From Allium sativum (Eukaryota > Streptophyta > Magnoliopsida > Asparagales > Amaryllidaceae): a DNA stretch of 64,000 nt. Each line of letters begins with the position of its first letter. Position 1 is the first letter of the stretch. A program made the translations under genes and the position numbers. Under the pieces are notes generated by a model. That model ran no database searches. It saw only the letters and a list, made by a program, of their open reading frames with translations, and was not told the DNA's origin. This document shows, in pieces, positions 12,041 through 22,550 of the stretch. The stretch spans positions 406,078,192-406,142,191 of the forward strand of contig CM060921.1 in assembly GCA_030737875.1 (NCBI GenBank). The letters run 5' to 3'.

Positions 12041-12991
12041 TTATCCCCTAGCCTGCCCTGGTGCCATAAGAGCATGCACCTGTCCTCCCGAGGTAGCTCC
12101 TGCCCTCTGCCCCTTCCTTGGGCAGTCCTTCACTAAATGTCCCGCATCGCCACAATGAAAACAGCCAGTCTTCTTTTTCTTTCGGCAGTCCTTGCTGAGA
12201 TGGCCTGGGGTCCCACAGTTAAAACATTTCTTCTTTCCCTTGCCGTTATTGTCTTTACCACCCTTCTTGTTTTGCTGTTGTGGTTTCTTCTGACCCCCCT
12301 TCTTCTCTGGTGCCTTATCAGCTTTAGCGCTTTTCTCCTCATGCATGAGCGCCATTTCTACTAACTTCTCAAAGGTGGCCCCCATCGGGATGTGGGTCAT
12401 AGCCAACCCTTGCAATGGTTCATTCAAGCCATTCACGAACCTTAGAGCCTTCTTCTCCGGCGTGTTTACTAAGTCCAAGCCAAACCTTGATAACTGATTA
12501 AATTTATTGACATATTCTTTCACTGATGAGCTTCCTTGCTTCAATGTCAAGAACCTTTCCATATATAGATTTTCTTCCGCCCTTGAGAGAAACTTCGCCT
12601 CGAACCTATGTCTGAAATCCGCCCAAGAGTCAACAGGACGCTCCCCATTAGTGACCTCCCACCAAAATGAGGCCTCTCCCTTCATCAACCAAGCCGCTAA
12701 ACGAACTCTCCTCCCTTCTTCTACTTCAAAGATTTCTAGCAATTCTTCCACCTCCTTAAGCCAATCTCTAGCTTCCACAAACGTTTCTGACTCTTGAAAT
12801 GGTTTTCCACCCATAGCCTTGAATTCCTTGCACGTCTTTGCAAAAGTATCTACGCGAGGAGGAGGAGGAGGAACGGATGCAACTGGTGGTGAAGGAAAAT
12901 TGGCTGGACCTGCAGCGGCCCTAGCCTTTAATAGCCTCCTATACCATCTTGGTATTGTTACACCGTCAGGTAGGTTAAGATCTTCAACCAT
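12041..12991 (-). CDS. gag: Chromovirus Gag (capsid/nucleocapsid), 316 aa
   Basis: Starts at ATG 12989-12991, about 190 bp inside the PBS, which supports this start. A Pro-rich N-terminal linker (~40-46) precedes the retrotransposon gag helical domain (about 90-190; motifs LMKGEASFWWE, WADFRHRFEAKF, VKEYVNKFNQLSRF). A Lys/Gln-rich basic stretch (224-255) follows, then two CCHC zinc knuckles at 256-269 and 277-290. Gag forms the virus-like particle and packages element RNA. The frame is intact to TAA 12041-12043 and continues in frame into protease. Two zinc knuckles and the length fit Tekay/Del chromoviruses. This is the only protein of the element still open end to end. Confidence 0.93.
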   Translation of the reverse strand: MVEDLNLPDGVTIPRWYRRLLKARAAAGPANFPSPPVASVPPPPPRVDTFAKTCKEFKAMGGKPFQESETFVEARDWLKEVEELLEIFEVEEGRRVRLAAWLMKGEASFWWEVTNGERPVDSWADFRHRFEAKFLSRAEENLYMERFLTLKQGSSSVKEYVNKFNQLSRFGLDLVNTPEKKALRFVNGLNEPLQGLAMTHIPMGATFEKLVEMALMHEEKSAKADKAPEKKGGQKKPQQQNKKGGKDNNGKGKKKCFNCGTPGHLSKDCRKKKKTGCFHCGDAGHLVKDCPRKGQRAGATSGGQVHALMAPGQARG

Positions 12992-13177
12992 GCTGAAACG
13001 GAAAAGGAAAGATTCAAAATGGAGAATTCGAAAGATAAAGATATATGGCTATTTGGGGATTATGTTTTTCATAAAAACTTTTCTCTTTAAATTTCTCATT
13101 AAAACATGTTTTTGAAAACACTTCTTCCAAAAATAACTATTTTTCTAAAGTAATTTTATCTGTTCTGGTAACCTTAA
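12992..13177 (-). other. Chromovirus 5' leader
   Basis: About 190 bp of AT-rich untranslated sequence between the PBS and the gag ATG, where a packaging signal would be expected. No specific motif is recognised. Confidence 0.5.
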
Positions 13178-13189
13178 GCTCTGATACCA
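13178..13189 (-). other. Primer-binding site, initiator-Met tRNA (chromovirus)
   Basis: TGGTATCAGAGC on the minus strand, two bases inside the 5' LTR end at 13192. It fixes the orientation and the LTR boundary. Confidence 0.92.
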
Positions 13190-15677
13190 CGTGTAACACC
13201 CCACGTCCATTAATGTCACTCACAAAGGGAATGCATTAACTTCCATGGAGGTTATAAGTGAATATAGAACAGAAAAATTACAAAAAGACAGATAATAAAT
13301 AGTACTTGGAAATCTAAAACTTCACTTTATTGCAGCGGAAATTAAACATGTTTGTTACATCATAAAACTATAGATCATAACCAAGTACAATATCCATCTT
13401 CATAAAAAAAAATACATAATCCCATTACATAAATAGCTATTAAAAAGATAACAAGCTGGACTTTACTTCAACGGTCCAAGCTTTCCAAAGAGAGATGAAG
13501 CAATTCAATCAAACTCCACTAGAGCTGGGCCCAACCTTAGGACCTGGAGGGGGAAAAAGGATAGAAATAGAGGGGGTCAGACATAAAGTCTGGCGAGTAT
13601 GATAATTCTAACAATACTATTATCAAAATAACTAGACTAAGGCATAAGCTGGAAGACAAGTAAATGTCTATGAACTCTTAGGAAGATAAAGATAGCATTT
13701 AAGATAACGTTAAAGATAACGGTAAAGGCACACCTAATTACTAACGAATGATTACTACACTGCACCGCACATTACTACACTACACCACACCAGTCACCTT
13801 ATTGTTTGATCCCACTTGCTTCACACAGAAACTTTATAAATAGCCTTACGTACCCCAAGCTGACTACATAGCTGTCGTCTGCCCCTATCTCCACTAGGTG
13901 TACCCCACTACCCACTTTCGATCGGCTCCCTACTCGTAGATACCCGTGTTGGCCCCACAGTGGGGTGTATCACTCCCCTAAAGTGGCAACCCAATACAAC
14001 TTAAGAATGCATGGCTTATACCTACACGATGCAACAACGTCTTACCTACCAGCCCGGGTCCACACACGCATACGAAACCCGTTGGACTTGTGTTGCCACC
14101 TCTCCCCGTTTTGGCCTCTTACAGTCAAACCCAGCATGCGTGTCCCGTCCTCGACTTGGGTCGAGCCCACAAAGATACGTTTGGGATACTGGTCGAAATG
14201 GGCCCCCACAAGCTACCCACCTAAGCTTGTCACTAGTATATCCCACTTAACCCTCTTAGTCATGTTCATTTACATGTGTGTTTGGTTAAGTCTTACTAAT
14301 CATATTTCACATGCCACTAAGGGCACCCACTAGATTCCTCATGCCACCCAAGGCACCTACTTAACCCCCATGTCCCACTTTACATGTTTATCAGGTTAAG
14401 TATTTCTTAATTCATTCAGGCCGTAACCTCATAAAGACCTCTCACATTAGACTAGCATTTATGGCAGCTGGATTTGTCGGGCGGGTCCGGGCAGTCTTAC
14501 ACCATAAAAGAGTCTAACCTCGTGTCTTTACAACTGTTATGCATTAGTTTAGGCCTAGGACCTCTCACATTGGGCTGACATTTGTGACCACTGGATTTGC
14601 CGGGCGGGTCCGGGCAGGTTTACGTCACAAACGAGTCCAACCTCGTGTCCTAAGCATTGATTAACACTTAAAATCTTTTACCCCAGTTTTAATAATTCCC
14701 TATTCAAATTATTAATTAAGTCAACTTTTAATGATGTCCATAATTGACTCAATTATGGCCATCCACTTATGGCATGCAAAATCATATCAATTGCACCCCA
14801 ACTTAATATTACCCCTACCCCACGTTTATACGTTCGCTTATTCAACGCATAATATAGGCTAGACTTGTATAGTCTAACACCTAGCACAAAGATAAATTAT
14901 CACAACATATAGACAATTAAAATAAATCTAATCATAATAGGGGTGAAACTTGCATAAACTACACATGTTAAGGATCAAAAGGTGTCAACTTGTTAAATGT
15001 CTCAATTTATATGATATGATCATAGCCCAAATCTATACATAAACATGCATATGGGGTTTTTAGGCAACATAATGATGGTGTGAACTAGCATAGGATATCA
15101 CATATGTCATAGCATAATTCTAGATTTCGTAATAGATGTCATGGCATATGTTCATAACTTTTCTAATCAATCTAACTTGCATATGTGACTTGTCATATTG
15201 ATCAACATAACCCAAACATGATGATTTAATTAATATGAACTAACTAGCATAGATGGTAACATCATGGCCTTTTTAACAAGTATGATTCACCACAACTTAG
15301 CATAGAAACTTTCAACATACATAACATCATCATAGCATGATTTACAACATATAAGATATCATCATCACATAACATTGGATTTACAATATACATGATAGAA
15401 AAAGGGGTTTACAACAACATATATGATAATTCACATCATCTACTCATAATCCATTCATAACTCAACCTAATTAAAATGATAATAATCTTGTTAAGATCAT
15501 CATACTCACAATTTAGAGAAGAAAAGAGAGAGTTTTGCTTTGCTTTAGAGTTGATTAGAATTAGAATTGAATTAGCTTTTCTTCCTTCTTAGTTGGCGGC
15601 GGCTCCATTGATTTCCATGGCGACGGTATGAAGGTAACTATTCTATTTTAATTAGGTTTAGGGTTAGCATTAGGATG

Positions 15678-15686
15678 TATTTATAG
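15678..15686 (-). promoter_or_regulatory. TATA box of the chromovirus 5' LTR
   Basis: CTATAAATA on the minus strand, identical to the 3' copy at 7666-7674. Solo LTR A begins only 27 bp upstream (15714), so the box is now cut off from its original upstream U3 sequence (22137-22467). Confidence 0.55.
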
Positions 15687-15708
15687 GTGTAGGAAGTTAT
15701 TTAGGACC

Positions 15709-15713
15709 ATTAG
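15709..15713 (+). repeat. Target-site duplication ATTAG, left copy (solo LTR A)
   Basis: ATTAG here and at 22132-22136. Removing 15714-22136 restores the sequence seen uninterrupted in the other chromovirus LTR near 7701-7710, a direct empty-site proof. Confidence 0.93.
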
Positions 15714-18639
15714 TGTAACGGCAAGAAATTTCGCTTGATCCGAATCGATCGTTGAACCGACTAAGACCGTTCGAAAACCCCTGATCGTTTGAGAACAGGA
15801 CAAATCAGAACGCAAACAGAAGAACGTTTCATTGTTATTACAACAATTCCATCAGATACAAGAATATACAGAGTATAAATGAATAAATTACATTCGATAA
15901 ATATCAGAGATTACAATAAATTACATAGCAGCGAAAAAATATACAAAACACAACTAGAAGAGATACACGGATACAGAGCTTTCCGGATATCGTTCCAGCT
16001 GTAAATCAGGACCCTATGAATATAAATCTGCAAAACCAAAACTACTAGCTGCCCGTGTCGAAAATAGGGGCACCCAAAGTTTAGGTTAAAACAATAAACT
16101 CCAGTTCAGTCATGTGACTGGTGTGAGAACTAAAACAGTTATAATTCTTTATTTTAAAGTTCGGTAAATCAAGGGACCACGCCGTATAACACGGAACGGG
16201 TTTCCTCCCAAGAATACCAGTGCATAGAACAAACAGCGCAATGCTAAATAAAGAAAGATGAAGCTGTTATAAGACCCTGGTCCCATCACACAATGCAACG
16301 CAAGTCGGAGGATAGGGTTTTTACCTTATAACAGCCAAAGCATGCTTGATACGTTAAAAATACATTATTTGATACTATAATAAGTGTATAGTGTCAAAAA
16401 AATTTCAATCATAAATATCAATCATAGACGGCATAGCTACCATCTACTATGTCTCCATACTAGGCTCTACAAATAAAACCAAAACACACGTATTGGAAAT
16501 TGGATTCCATCATGAGCCGAGGCAAGGGGCAAGCTCCTCTCCGATTCGAGACACTCTAGCAAATGTCTCAGGACCCCACTATGATCCTTGGATCTTCAGG
16601 GCCGGTCCTCACCTAACTTTGGAGGATTAGTTATTCCTGAACACACGTTTCCCGGTCCTTACAGACCTATATCCGAGGCGCCTCGCATTCCAACAACCAC
16701 ACAGGTGAAAAGTATATAAATGTCAGGGCTGGTAGGTCACTGACACCACCCTAGCTAGAAAGAAACGTCGTGCTCTCCCTGCAGTCACTATCCCATTTTT
16801 GACTCATATCGAGGTGTGAGGCTCGCGAATTCGCGTTATACACAAAGCTACGCCACACAGGCCGTGCTTTGATCATCATCCACAAGACTTTGCTTTTCAA
16901 TAGAAGCCCTAATCAATTGCCACTTACGCGTGCCACACTGGCAATTCACTCCATGCGACTGATGTCCATTGATATACAACCTCTGAGCTCGTACGTCTCA
17001 GAGAAGGGCGTTAAGCAAGAGAATAAATTCTCCACCGCCAAACAGATGTATATTTAATAGAGATCAATCAACACAGAATAAAATCCAATGTCAGACACAC
17101 AATCCATTTACAAGTTCGTTCTGGGTCTGAACGAAACCGGAGGCACTTTCCTCGCATATCCATTCATCTCCAAGTACGTCTGGACGATCACCAACTGTTT
17201 CCCTCATCTTGGGTGTATAGCCCAATCAAGATCATCAGTAATCACCCAAATGACGTGAAGACTTCTGGTCTTCAACCACCGTCTTCATCTTCGACATCTC
17301 GTCGAATCGGTTATTCAGAATGGGTATAAACCCGGCCTTTCTGAATAACCCACGTATATAATAAACAAATGTTACACAAACCCACAAACGCCTCATTCCA
17401 GTTCAGAATATTCTTTTATTCACAAAATCACATTCTTTGGGGAGAGGTTCCCATTAATTTTATCAAAGATAAATTCTTCTAAATTTATTCTTTAATCTTC
17501 CTTTGGATATCATTTCAACTAGTCGGGATTAGCGAACCACACTGAAGTAATTATTTATTTATTTTATTTCCCAATCCCAACCTATTTATTCCCTGGAGCA
17601 AAACTGGTAATACTCCATACCTAACACCACGGTGTTATCGGTAAAATTAATTACCATTTCACGTTCAAATCCAACTAAAGATTTAACTATCGCTTTGGAG
17701 CAAAACTGGTGATACTCCACTCTCGATCACTTTTCAGATTTGATAATTTAAATTATCAATTCATATTTTAATCTAATTAAAGATTCATTAAAACTCCGCT
17801 TAGTATTAATCTTTTCAAAAATCAATATCCTGCCTTTAACTGGGTTAAAGAACCAATGTCATCTAAAACACGATTCACGACAAACCCAAATCACATTTGA
17901 TATTAAATACAAGGCTTTGAATAGAAAATATATTGGCTTACATTCAATATCAAATTCTGAAACCAACAAATATCGTATTGGAAATAACGATATAAAATAT
18001 ATCTTTCAAATTCCCATAACAATATCTGTATAGTCACGAAATCCAACATCGAAATATTCCGAAGATAATTTCGATTCAACTCCAGTCCAATCCACGTATC
18101 AGGAATATTGATTATTTTTAAAATCACTTTCAAATTCAATTTATTTATTTTAAAAATAAATTGATTTTAATTCTAGTTCAAAACTAGTTCATTTCGATAA
18201 AAATCTATTTTTATCTTTTCAAATATGGAATTTTTCAGCCCAATTTTTCCCAAATCATTTCTTATGATTTTACACAAATTATAGATATTTTTAATAATTT
18301 TATCAAGGCCCGTACAGTCGATTTCCATCAACGGCCATCGAACTGCACTTACAACGACCATTTCTAGATTTGATTTGGACATAATTCCAAATCCAACCGT
18401 TAGATTTCAAATTTCTAATATTCATTGGAAAGCTCTTTTTGATACGAACCCAACGGTTCCGGTTTTAGGGGAATCCGACGGTCGGATCTCCCGCAACGTC
18501 AATTCGAAGTTAATGGTCGAAATTCACGAACTGCCGCGGCGCGGCGCGTTCTATTCTGGCCATTATATATATAATATATATATTATATATATTTCGTTGA
18601 TTTCCTTTTAAAACGTATTTTATAAATAGTTCTAAATTC

Positions 18640-19020
18640 GTTTCAAAAACAATTTCAACTTCATCTTCAATTTCAAATCTATTTGATTTCAATTCAATTC
18701 GAATTTATTTCAATTTTATTTAATTCGAATTCAAATTCGTTTCAATTCAATTCAAATTCTAATTCGTTTCAATTCAATTCTGTTTGAATTTACCTTCTAT
18801 TTAATTCAATTCGAATTCATTTCAAATTGATTACAATTCAATTTCAGTTCGTTTTAAATTTCATTCAAAACGATTTCAATTCGTTTTTAATTCAATTTCA
18901 ATTTAATTCAATTTGAATTCATTTCGATTCAATTCGAATTCACTTTCTATTCAATTCGAATCGAATTCATTTCAAATTGATTCAATAAAATTTCAATTTG
19001 AATTTTAATCTAATTTAATA
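18640..19020 (-). repeat. Degenerate TTCAATTCGAATTT low-complexity tract
   Basis: About 380 bp made of shuffled TTCAATT, GAATTC and ATTTCAA words, with no fixed period. Copies B and C lack a comparable expansion at this place, so it grew in the lineage of A. Confidence 0.6.
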
Positions 19021-19161
19021 TGAATTTCATTTCAAAATATTAATTTTGAAATCACTTTTCAATATTCATTATAAAACGAAGAAAATCGATATAAATATCG
19101 TTCACGTCAAAATATTGCATCACTAATCAACACGGCTTTATATTTTTCAAAAACCTCTTTA

Positions 19162-19270
19162 TTCTATTCAACAAATGAATATTTATTCTATTCAACACAT
19201 GAATCTGTATTTCTTCTATTCAACACATGAATCTATATTTCTTCTATTCAACACATGAATCTATATTTCT
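19162..19270 (-). repeat. ~28-bp tandem repeat, four units
   Basis: TTCTATTCAACACATGAATC-type units begin at 19162, 19186, 19214 and 19242 (spacings 24, 28, 28), inside solo LTR A. Confidence 0.75.
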
Positions 19271-20021
19271 TTCAACACACGACTATTTTTGTTATGTAAA
19301 ATATTTTATAAAATTATGGTATCTATCGTTTGATTTTCAATTAGATTCCACCGTGAAGTAGTTCTAATTTTAAATATGGTGAAGATGTAAATTTTATTAT
19401 TAAAATATTTTACTCAACACATAAATAGTTTCTACACATGAATTTTCTTTTATAATATTCATTATTTTCCCGATTGGAATGAGGCCCAATCAATCACCAT
19501 ATAATGTTAATTATATGGATTCCATACAACACATGTATATAATAGCAACGATAAGCAATCAACCATCATCCAAAGTGCACCACACAACTACATAAGCATC
19601 AAATATAAATAATCAACGCTTACACAATCTGTCGACCAATCGATCGACATACAATTAAATAAATGTTATTAATGTACCCAAATATCATCCCAACACCCGT
19701 GTGGGGTTTCAAATCAACAAAGACAGATTTTTATTTGTGCAGTTGGGCGATGTGTAAAATTTATCGACCCAATCAATATCAGTCAAATTAGTGTATATAA
19801 ACAAATCGGCCGATTTGTTTACAGATATTTATTTACTCACATTCACGTTAAAAATTATATTTTTAACGATAATTAATTTATTTCAACACATGAATATATT
19901 TCATTATCTATTTCACATCAACTTCACAAACAATTTTCACAACACATCAATCAAACAAACAAGCCATCCATGGTCTGTGGATGACGGGTGTCGGGTGCTG
20001 CTAAGCACCGTCTGCATCCTA

Positions 20022-20022
<1 letters not shown>

Positions 20023-20078
<56 letters not shown>
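20023..20078. repeat. (TA)28 microsatellite
   Basis: Uninterrupted TA dinucleotide run inside solo LTR A, flanked by a GTGAGAAGTTCTCAC palindrome at 20100-20114. Confidence 0.95.
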
Positions 20079-20079
<1 letters not shown>

Positions 20080-20204
20080 CTAGAAAAAGGAATTGAAGAG
20101 TGAGAAGTTCTCACGAATAGCTATCCCAACTCCACGACACTTCTATTGTAGAAAATCTTCGTCGTTCTCTCCTTTTGTCTATTTCGTCGTCCGTATTCAC
20201 TACA

Positions 20205-20590
20205 TATATAAAATTCGAATTTTTACTTCGCTATCCAATATATAAAAATCGAATTTTTACTTCGCTATTCAATATATAAAAATCGAATTTTTACCTTGCT
20301 ATTCAATATATAAAAATCGAATTTTTTACTTCGCTATTCAATATATAAAAATCGAATTTTTATTTCGTTATTATATATATAAAAATCGAATTTTTATTTC
20401 GTTATTATATATATAAAAATCGAATTTTTATTTCGCTATTCAATATATAAAAATCCTATTTTTACAACGCTACTATATAGATAAAAATTCCATTTTTATA
20501 TCGCTACTATATAGATAAAAATTCCATTTTTATATCGCTACTATATAGATAAAAATTCTATTTTTATATCGCTATTCTCTATATAAAGAT
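20205..20590 (-). repeat. 34-bp tandem array, about 11 units
   Basis: ATATAAAAATCGAATTTTTA-type units; the GAATTTTT word recurs at 20217, 20251, 20285, 20319, 20354, 20388 and 20422, a 34-bp period. A variant with TTCCATTTTTA continues to ~20590. Each unit holds a short AAAAAT/ATTTTT inverted repeat. It lies inside solo LTR A. Confidence 0.85.
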
Positions 20591-20915
20591 TTCGCCTTTT
20601 CTATTATAAAGATTTCGCCTTTTCAAAACTAAATATTGTCTTTCACTACATAAAAATATCGTCTTTTTATATCCTACCATATAAAGATCACATTTTTATT
20701 ATCTATATAATATGAAAATTATATTTTCAACCTTTACATGCGATAAAAATTATATTTTTAACTTCTACATATCATAAAAATTATATTTTGAACTCTCTAT
20801 AATAAAAGATCCTTTCTTTCTTGTATGACCATTCTATAGAGATTATATATATTATAAAAAGAAAAAATAAATTAAAAAAACGAAGAACTCACTGCCGAAG
20901 TCGGAGAAGGAGCAT

Positions 20916-21215
20916 GGGGTGCTGCTGCACCTTGCTAGTGGTCGGGAGGGGGTTAAGAGGGGCGGTCAGAGGTGGTGGGGCCTGGGCGCGGGTTTGATTC
21001 GAGGAGGGGGGGGCTCGTGGTCTCAGGAGGAGGGAAACGGGAGTGGAGGGAGGAAAGAAGAGGAGGGGGAGCGTGGGGAAGGCCGCGCCTCGTCGGTGGT
21101 GGCCACGGCGGTGAACGGGGGGGGGGGGGGGAGGGGGGATCGATGCCTTCCCCCTTTTTCTTTCCTTTTTTTTCTCGCCTGAATGAAACGATGAAGGGGG
21201 GCCAGCGGTTTTGAA
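20916..21215 (-). other. GC-rich island with poly-G tract in solo LTR A
   Basis: A sharp jump to GC-rich, strand-asymmetric sequence (G-rich on plus, C-rich in LTR sense), including 15 consecutive G at 21117-21131 followed by another G6. It corresponds in position to the Pro/Ser-rich open frame of copy B (29452-29739). In A that frame is degraded. G-quadruplex potential is high on the plus strand. Confidence 0.6.
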
Positions 21216-22136
21216 GGAGAGGAGAGGGAGTTTTTTTTATTTTTATTTTAATTATTTAACTTATAAAAAGTTGACTTTTTCATACGACCTATAAACGAGG
21301 CCTATCGCCTGTTGTCCATAGCGTTTCACCCCCTTTCCGAACACAATGGGATATGTGCCATAAGCTGATTCGACCGTTTCGATCAATTTCCGTTAAAATC
21401 AACATATAACTCTATATATTGATTTTGAACGTGCATTTCAATTTACCGGGGCCACATACTAACTAGAAAAATTCCAAAAAAATATTTTCTAGCTTCGTAT
21501 TGACAATACAGTCCTAACAAAACTAGTTTCGTCGAATTCTTAGACCATTTAGAAAATGGCCATTTTCCAGTCGATTAAAATCAACTAAAACTGGTCAAAC
21601 GCGTTTCCCTTTGCCACGCTCACATATTGATTCAAAAAATTATGAAATTTGGAATCTAACAATAACTTGATATCACGGACCCAACAAAAGTGGTTTCGTC
21701 GAAATCCGAGGTCGTTTGCAAAATTCCCATTTTTAAGGGCCTGAATTCCATAGCGACTATTCAGAATTTTCAACTAGACATATCTTTTGATTCCCGTTAT
21801 GAAATTTCGATTTTTCGGATTCGTTGGAATGATATTCTCAAATAGATTCTATTATTTTTGGTTTCACTAAAATCCGGATTGTTTTGCACCCAGTACATTC
21901 AATTGAAGTTTGAAATCGAATTATCGAACTACCGCGCCATTTTCAATTCCTTTTATAATTATATATAATTATTATATTCTAACGACGACATATATAATAT
22001 ATACGTTCGAATTCTATTCAAAATAAATTTCTCGTCGATATTATTTAAAATAATTCATTTTAAATGTTCAAACTTCGCTAAAATTGCCAAAATAAAATTT
22101 TTAAACTGGCTCGCATTTCCGGGTTGTTACAATTAG

Positions 22137-22467
22137 ATTAACCCTGAACCATGAGAACAATCAAATGCAAAATCTGCATTTGAGCGAATCGGCCCACGGG
22201 TTGACAGCCAAACACCCTGTATTAACCCCTAGTCGACCCAGCGAGGCTCGGGTCGACCTCAAAAATGGGCTGGTTCGGTTATTTCCCCTCCCAATTTGTT
22301 GTTTTGAACTTTTTCGCATATTTATTTATTTAATTTTTAATTTATATATATATATATATCAATATATATATATTTCTCTGCGCAACCCATTTCACTTAAT
22401 TCTTTTCTAAAAACTAAGTATACTTTAATTTGTGAATTTTAATGTTATAAAATTACGGGGTGTTACA
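22137..22467 (-). repeat. Chromovirus 5' LTR, distal U3 end
   Basis: The remaining 331 bp of the 5' LTR after solo LTR A, matching 7706-8041 with a shorter TA tract. It ends at the element boundary next to TAGGG. Confidence 0.92.
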
Positions 22468-22472
22468 TAGGG
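22468..22472 (+). repeat. Target-site duplication TAGGG, right copy
   Basis: Matches 5178-5182 and lies directly after the chromovirus LTR terminus. Confidence 0.92.
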
Positions 22473-22540
22473 GGAGTTCAAAATCACTGTTAAACACATC
22501 TATTGTGCTCAAAGTCTTTTATTTGTTTGTCATCATCAAA

Positions 22541-22550
22541 CGGGGGAGAT
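22541..22550 (+). other. Polypurine tract of the copia element
   Basis: CGGGGGAGAT directly before the 3' LTR, within TCATCATCAAACGGGGGAG, a context very common just before plant copia 3' LTRs. It sets the LTR start at 22551. Confidence 0.88.

Larger units (their letters stand above)
13192..15713 (-). repeat. Chromovirus 5' LTR, PBS-proximal part
   Basis: Direct repeat of 5183-7705, with about 1.7% substitutions in the first 360 bp and small indels (for example ~15 bp missing near 14810 and ~12 bp extra near 15125). It is interrupted at 15713 by solo LTR A and resumes after 22136. It contains the TATA box and most of the transcribed LTR. Confidence 0.92.
15714..22131 (-). mobile_element. Giant solo LTR (family A/B/C), 6418 bp
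   Basis: Minus orientation: starts TGTAACAACCCGG at 22131 and ends GCCGTTACA at 15714, with a 5-bp TSD ATTAG. No terminal direct repeats, PBS, PPT or protein domain are seen inside, so it is one LTR left by LTR-LTR recombination. Related copies lie at 25900-30209 (B) and 35304-39727 (C); shared blocks include CGTCTGGACGATCACC near 17184 and a CGGCGCGGCGC run near 18537. At 6.4 kb it is among the longer LTRs of plants. It carries several low-complexity arrays and a GC-rich island. The parent element's clade cannot be read from the LTR alone, but TGTAACA ends resemble those of chromoviruses. Confidence 0.88.
5183..22467 (-). mobile_element. Tekay/Del-like chromovirus (Ty3/gypsy), minus strand, nested
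   Basis: A complete LTR retrotransposon: LTRs 5183-8041 and 13192-22467 (the second split by solo LTR A), termini TGTAACACC/GGTGTTACA, PBS at 13178-13189, polypurine tract at 8042-8055, and coding region 8622-12991, all minus strand, flanked by TAGGG. Without the inserted LTR it is about 10.9 kb. Gag with two zinc knuckles, the gag-PR-RT-RH-INT order, a C-terminal chromodomain and a TTCGGGGATGAAAT-like stretch just before the polypurine tract all point to the Tekay/Del chromovirus clade. Six lesions make it defective. The LTRs differ at 6 positions in the first ~360 bp, so it is fairly young. It sits inside a copia element. Confidence 0.93.

Noticed and set aside
18375..18692. Short frames around the CGGCGCGGCGC block in LTR A
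   Set aside because: The block is shared non-coding LTR sequence; B and C do not keep the frames.
20919..21214. Gly/Arg-rich open frames on the plus strand in solo LTR A
   Set aside because: They are products of a G-rich low-complexity island, open in two frames at once, and antisense to the LTR.
15714..22131. Solo LTR A as a complete non-autonomous element
   Set aside because: No terminal direct repeats, PBS or PPT found inside; the TG...CA ends with one TSD fit a single LTR.
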